DNA of 64,000 bases from Anaerolineales bacterium (GTDB lineage: Bacteria > Chloroflexota > Anaerolineae > Aggregatilineales > J027): positions 496,001 through 560,000 of the forward strand of contig JACKCI010000001.1 of assembly GCA_020634155.1 (NCBI GenBank), read 5' to 3'. The position numbers and the translations under genes were made by a program. The first letter of the stretch is position 1. Each line of letters begins with the position of its first letter. A model generated the notes under the pieces. The model searched no databases. It worked only from the letters and a program-made list of their open reading frames with translations, and was not told the origin of the DNA. Shown piece by piece: positions 63,467-64,000 of this stretch.

Positions 63467-64000
63467 ATGGGAGCATCAATTGGCATCGTTGCCGCCATCC
63501 TTTTACTGGTCATTATCGCGCTATTGATTGTGATCTATGCCTCGCGGGTCAAGAAAGTTGGCCCCAATGAGGTGTTGGTCATTTCTGGTCGCACCACCAC
63601 CGATGCTGAAACAGGCCAAAAATCCAGCTTCCGCATCGTCAAAGGTGGGCGCTCCTTCATTTGGCCCATCATTGAACGCTGTGACTCACTCTCCCTTGAG
63701 CTATTTACCATCGAAATCAGCATTGAGAATGTATACACCCAACAAGGTGTCATGATTTCAGTGGAGGGCGTTGCTCAAATCAAGATTGCCAGCGATAACG
63801 TCAGTATCCGCACTGCCTCTGAGCGTTTCTTGAGTAAGAGCGTTAACGAGATTAAAGATGTGGCCCATGAAACCCTCGCGGGTCATTTGCGGGCCATCGT
63901 CGGTACCCTCAGCGTTGAGGAAATCTATCGTGAGCGCGATAAATTTGCCCAGAGCGTGCAAGAAGTCTCTGGCTCCGATCTCGCCAATATGGGTCTTGGC
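63467..64000 (+). CDS. Flotillin/SPFH-domain protein (3' partial)
   Basis: The frame starts with ATG at 63467 and runs open through the right edge (178 codons). It has an N-terminal membrane anchor (about 5-24, VAAILLLVIIALLIVIYAS), then the SPFH domain: KVGPNEVLVISGR, GGRSFIWPIIERCDSLSLEL, TQQGVMISVEGVAQIKIA, and HETLAGHLRAIVGTLSVEEI, all typical of flotillin rather than stomatin. AAGGAG lies 12 bases before the ATG. Flotillins organise membrane microdomains together with the NfeD partner encoded directly upstream. The C-terminal coiled coil is cut off by the window. Confidence 0.93.
   Translation, partial: MGASIGIVAAILLLVIIALLIVIYASRVKKVGPNEVLVISGRTTTDAETGQKSSFRIVKGGRSFIWPIIERCDSLSLELFTIEISIENVYTQQGVMISVEGVAQIKIASDNVSIRTASERFLSKSVNEIKDVAHETLAGHLRAIVGTLSVEEIYRERDKFAQSVQEVSGSDLANMGLG

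Overview
The window looks like a chromosomal segment of a Chloroflexota bacterium, probably an Anaerolineae-like lineage. This is inferred from moderate GC, many secreted proteins with Thr/Pro-rich linkers, PPC and TolB-like domains, a BTAD-type regulator, a VKOR/DsbA disulfide system, a mevalonate kinase, and an rpoC with a long coiled-coil insert. No database search could be run, so the phylum call is inference. I see no phage, insertion sequence, integrase or CRISPR array. Most of the window is core chromosome.

Layout. (1) 1-5.1 kb: end of a peptide-type ABC importer operon (solute-binding protein, permease C, fused DF ATPase, permease B). (2) 5.2-10.7 kb: a complete rRNA operon on the minus strand (16S, tRNA-Ile, tRNA-Ala, 23S, 5S) with a strong promoter, a leader terminator, two boxA copies and long processing stems around both large rRNAs. 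(3) 10.7-15.1 kb: GT87-like membrane protein, a secreted protein, and two LysM proteins, one an L,D-transpeptidase. (4) 15.2-20 kb: ArsR-type regulator with an unusual N-terminal half, followed by a heterodimeric ABC exporter. (5) 20.1-24.9 kb: plus-strand run of membrane and exported proteins (PrsW-like, a PsbP-like anchored protein, a trypsin-like protease, a 55-residue membrane peptide, a prepilin peptidase). (6) 24.9-27.8 kb: cysteine desulfurase, a membrane protein and mnmA (tRNA thiolation). (7) 27.8-34.2 kb: acyl thioesterase, enolase, pyruvate kinase, TlyA-type rRNA methylase, UbiA-family prenyltransferase, mevalonate kinase. (8) 34.2-41.6 kb: gyrA and rpoC, each with its own promoter. 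(9) 41.9-51.2 kb: membrane EEP-family protein, RNase III, lipoprotein, TolB-like propeller, M23 peptidase and a large PPC-repeat secreted protein. (10) 51.4-56.9 kb: recA, DsbA-like protein, S1-domain protein, VKOR, moeA, FHA-winged-helix regulator. (11) 56.9-64 kb: an amidohydrolase fused to a CYTH-like domain, a BTAD regulator, a Rel-type ppGpp enzyme, a small lipoprotein, and an NfeD/flotillin pair cut by the right edge.

The regulatory sequences are unusually readable. Many promoters have good -35/-10 boxes, often with TGC before the -10. Palindromes of the form TAGAAC-N4-GTTC sit directly downstream of the -10 at recA and in an almost identical position upstream of gyrA, which suggests LexA control of both. 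The rRNA operon has a clear intrinsic terminator between its promoter and boxA. The best candidates for something undescribed are the amidohydrolase-CYTH fusion, the SOS-like box on gyrA, the rRNA leader attenuator, and the inverted repeat that embraces the recA -10.
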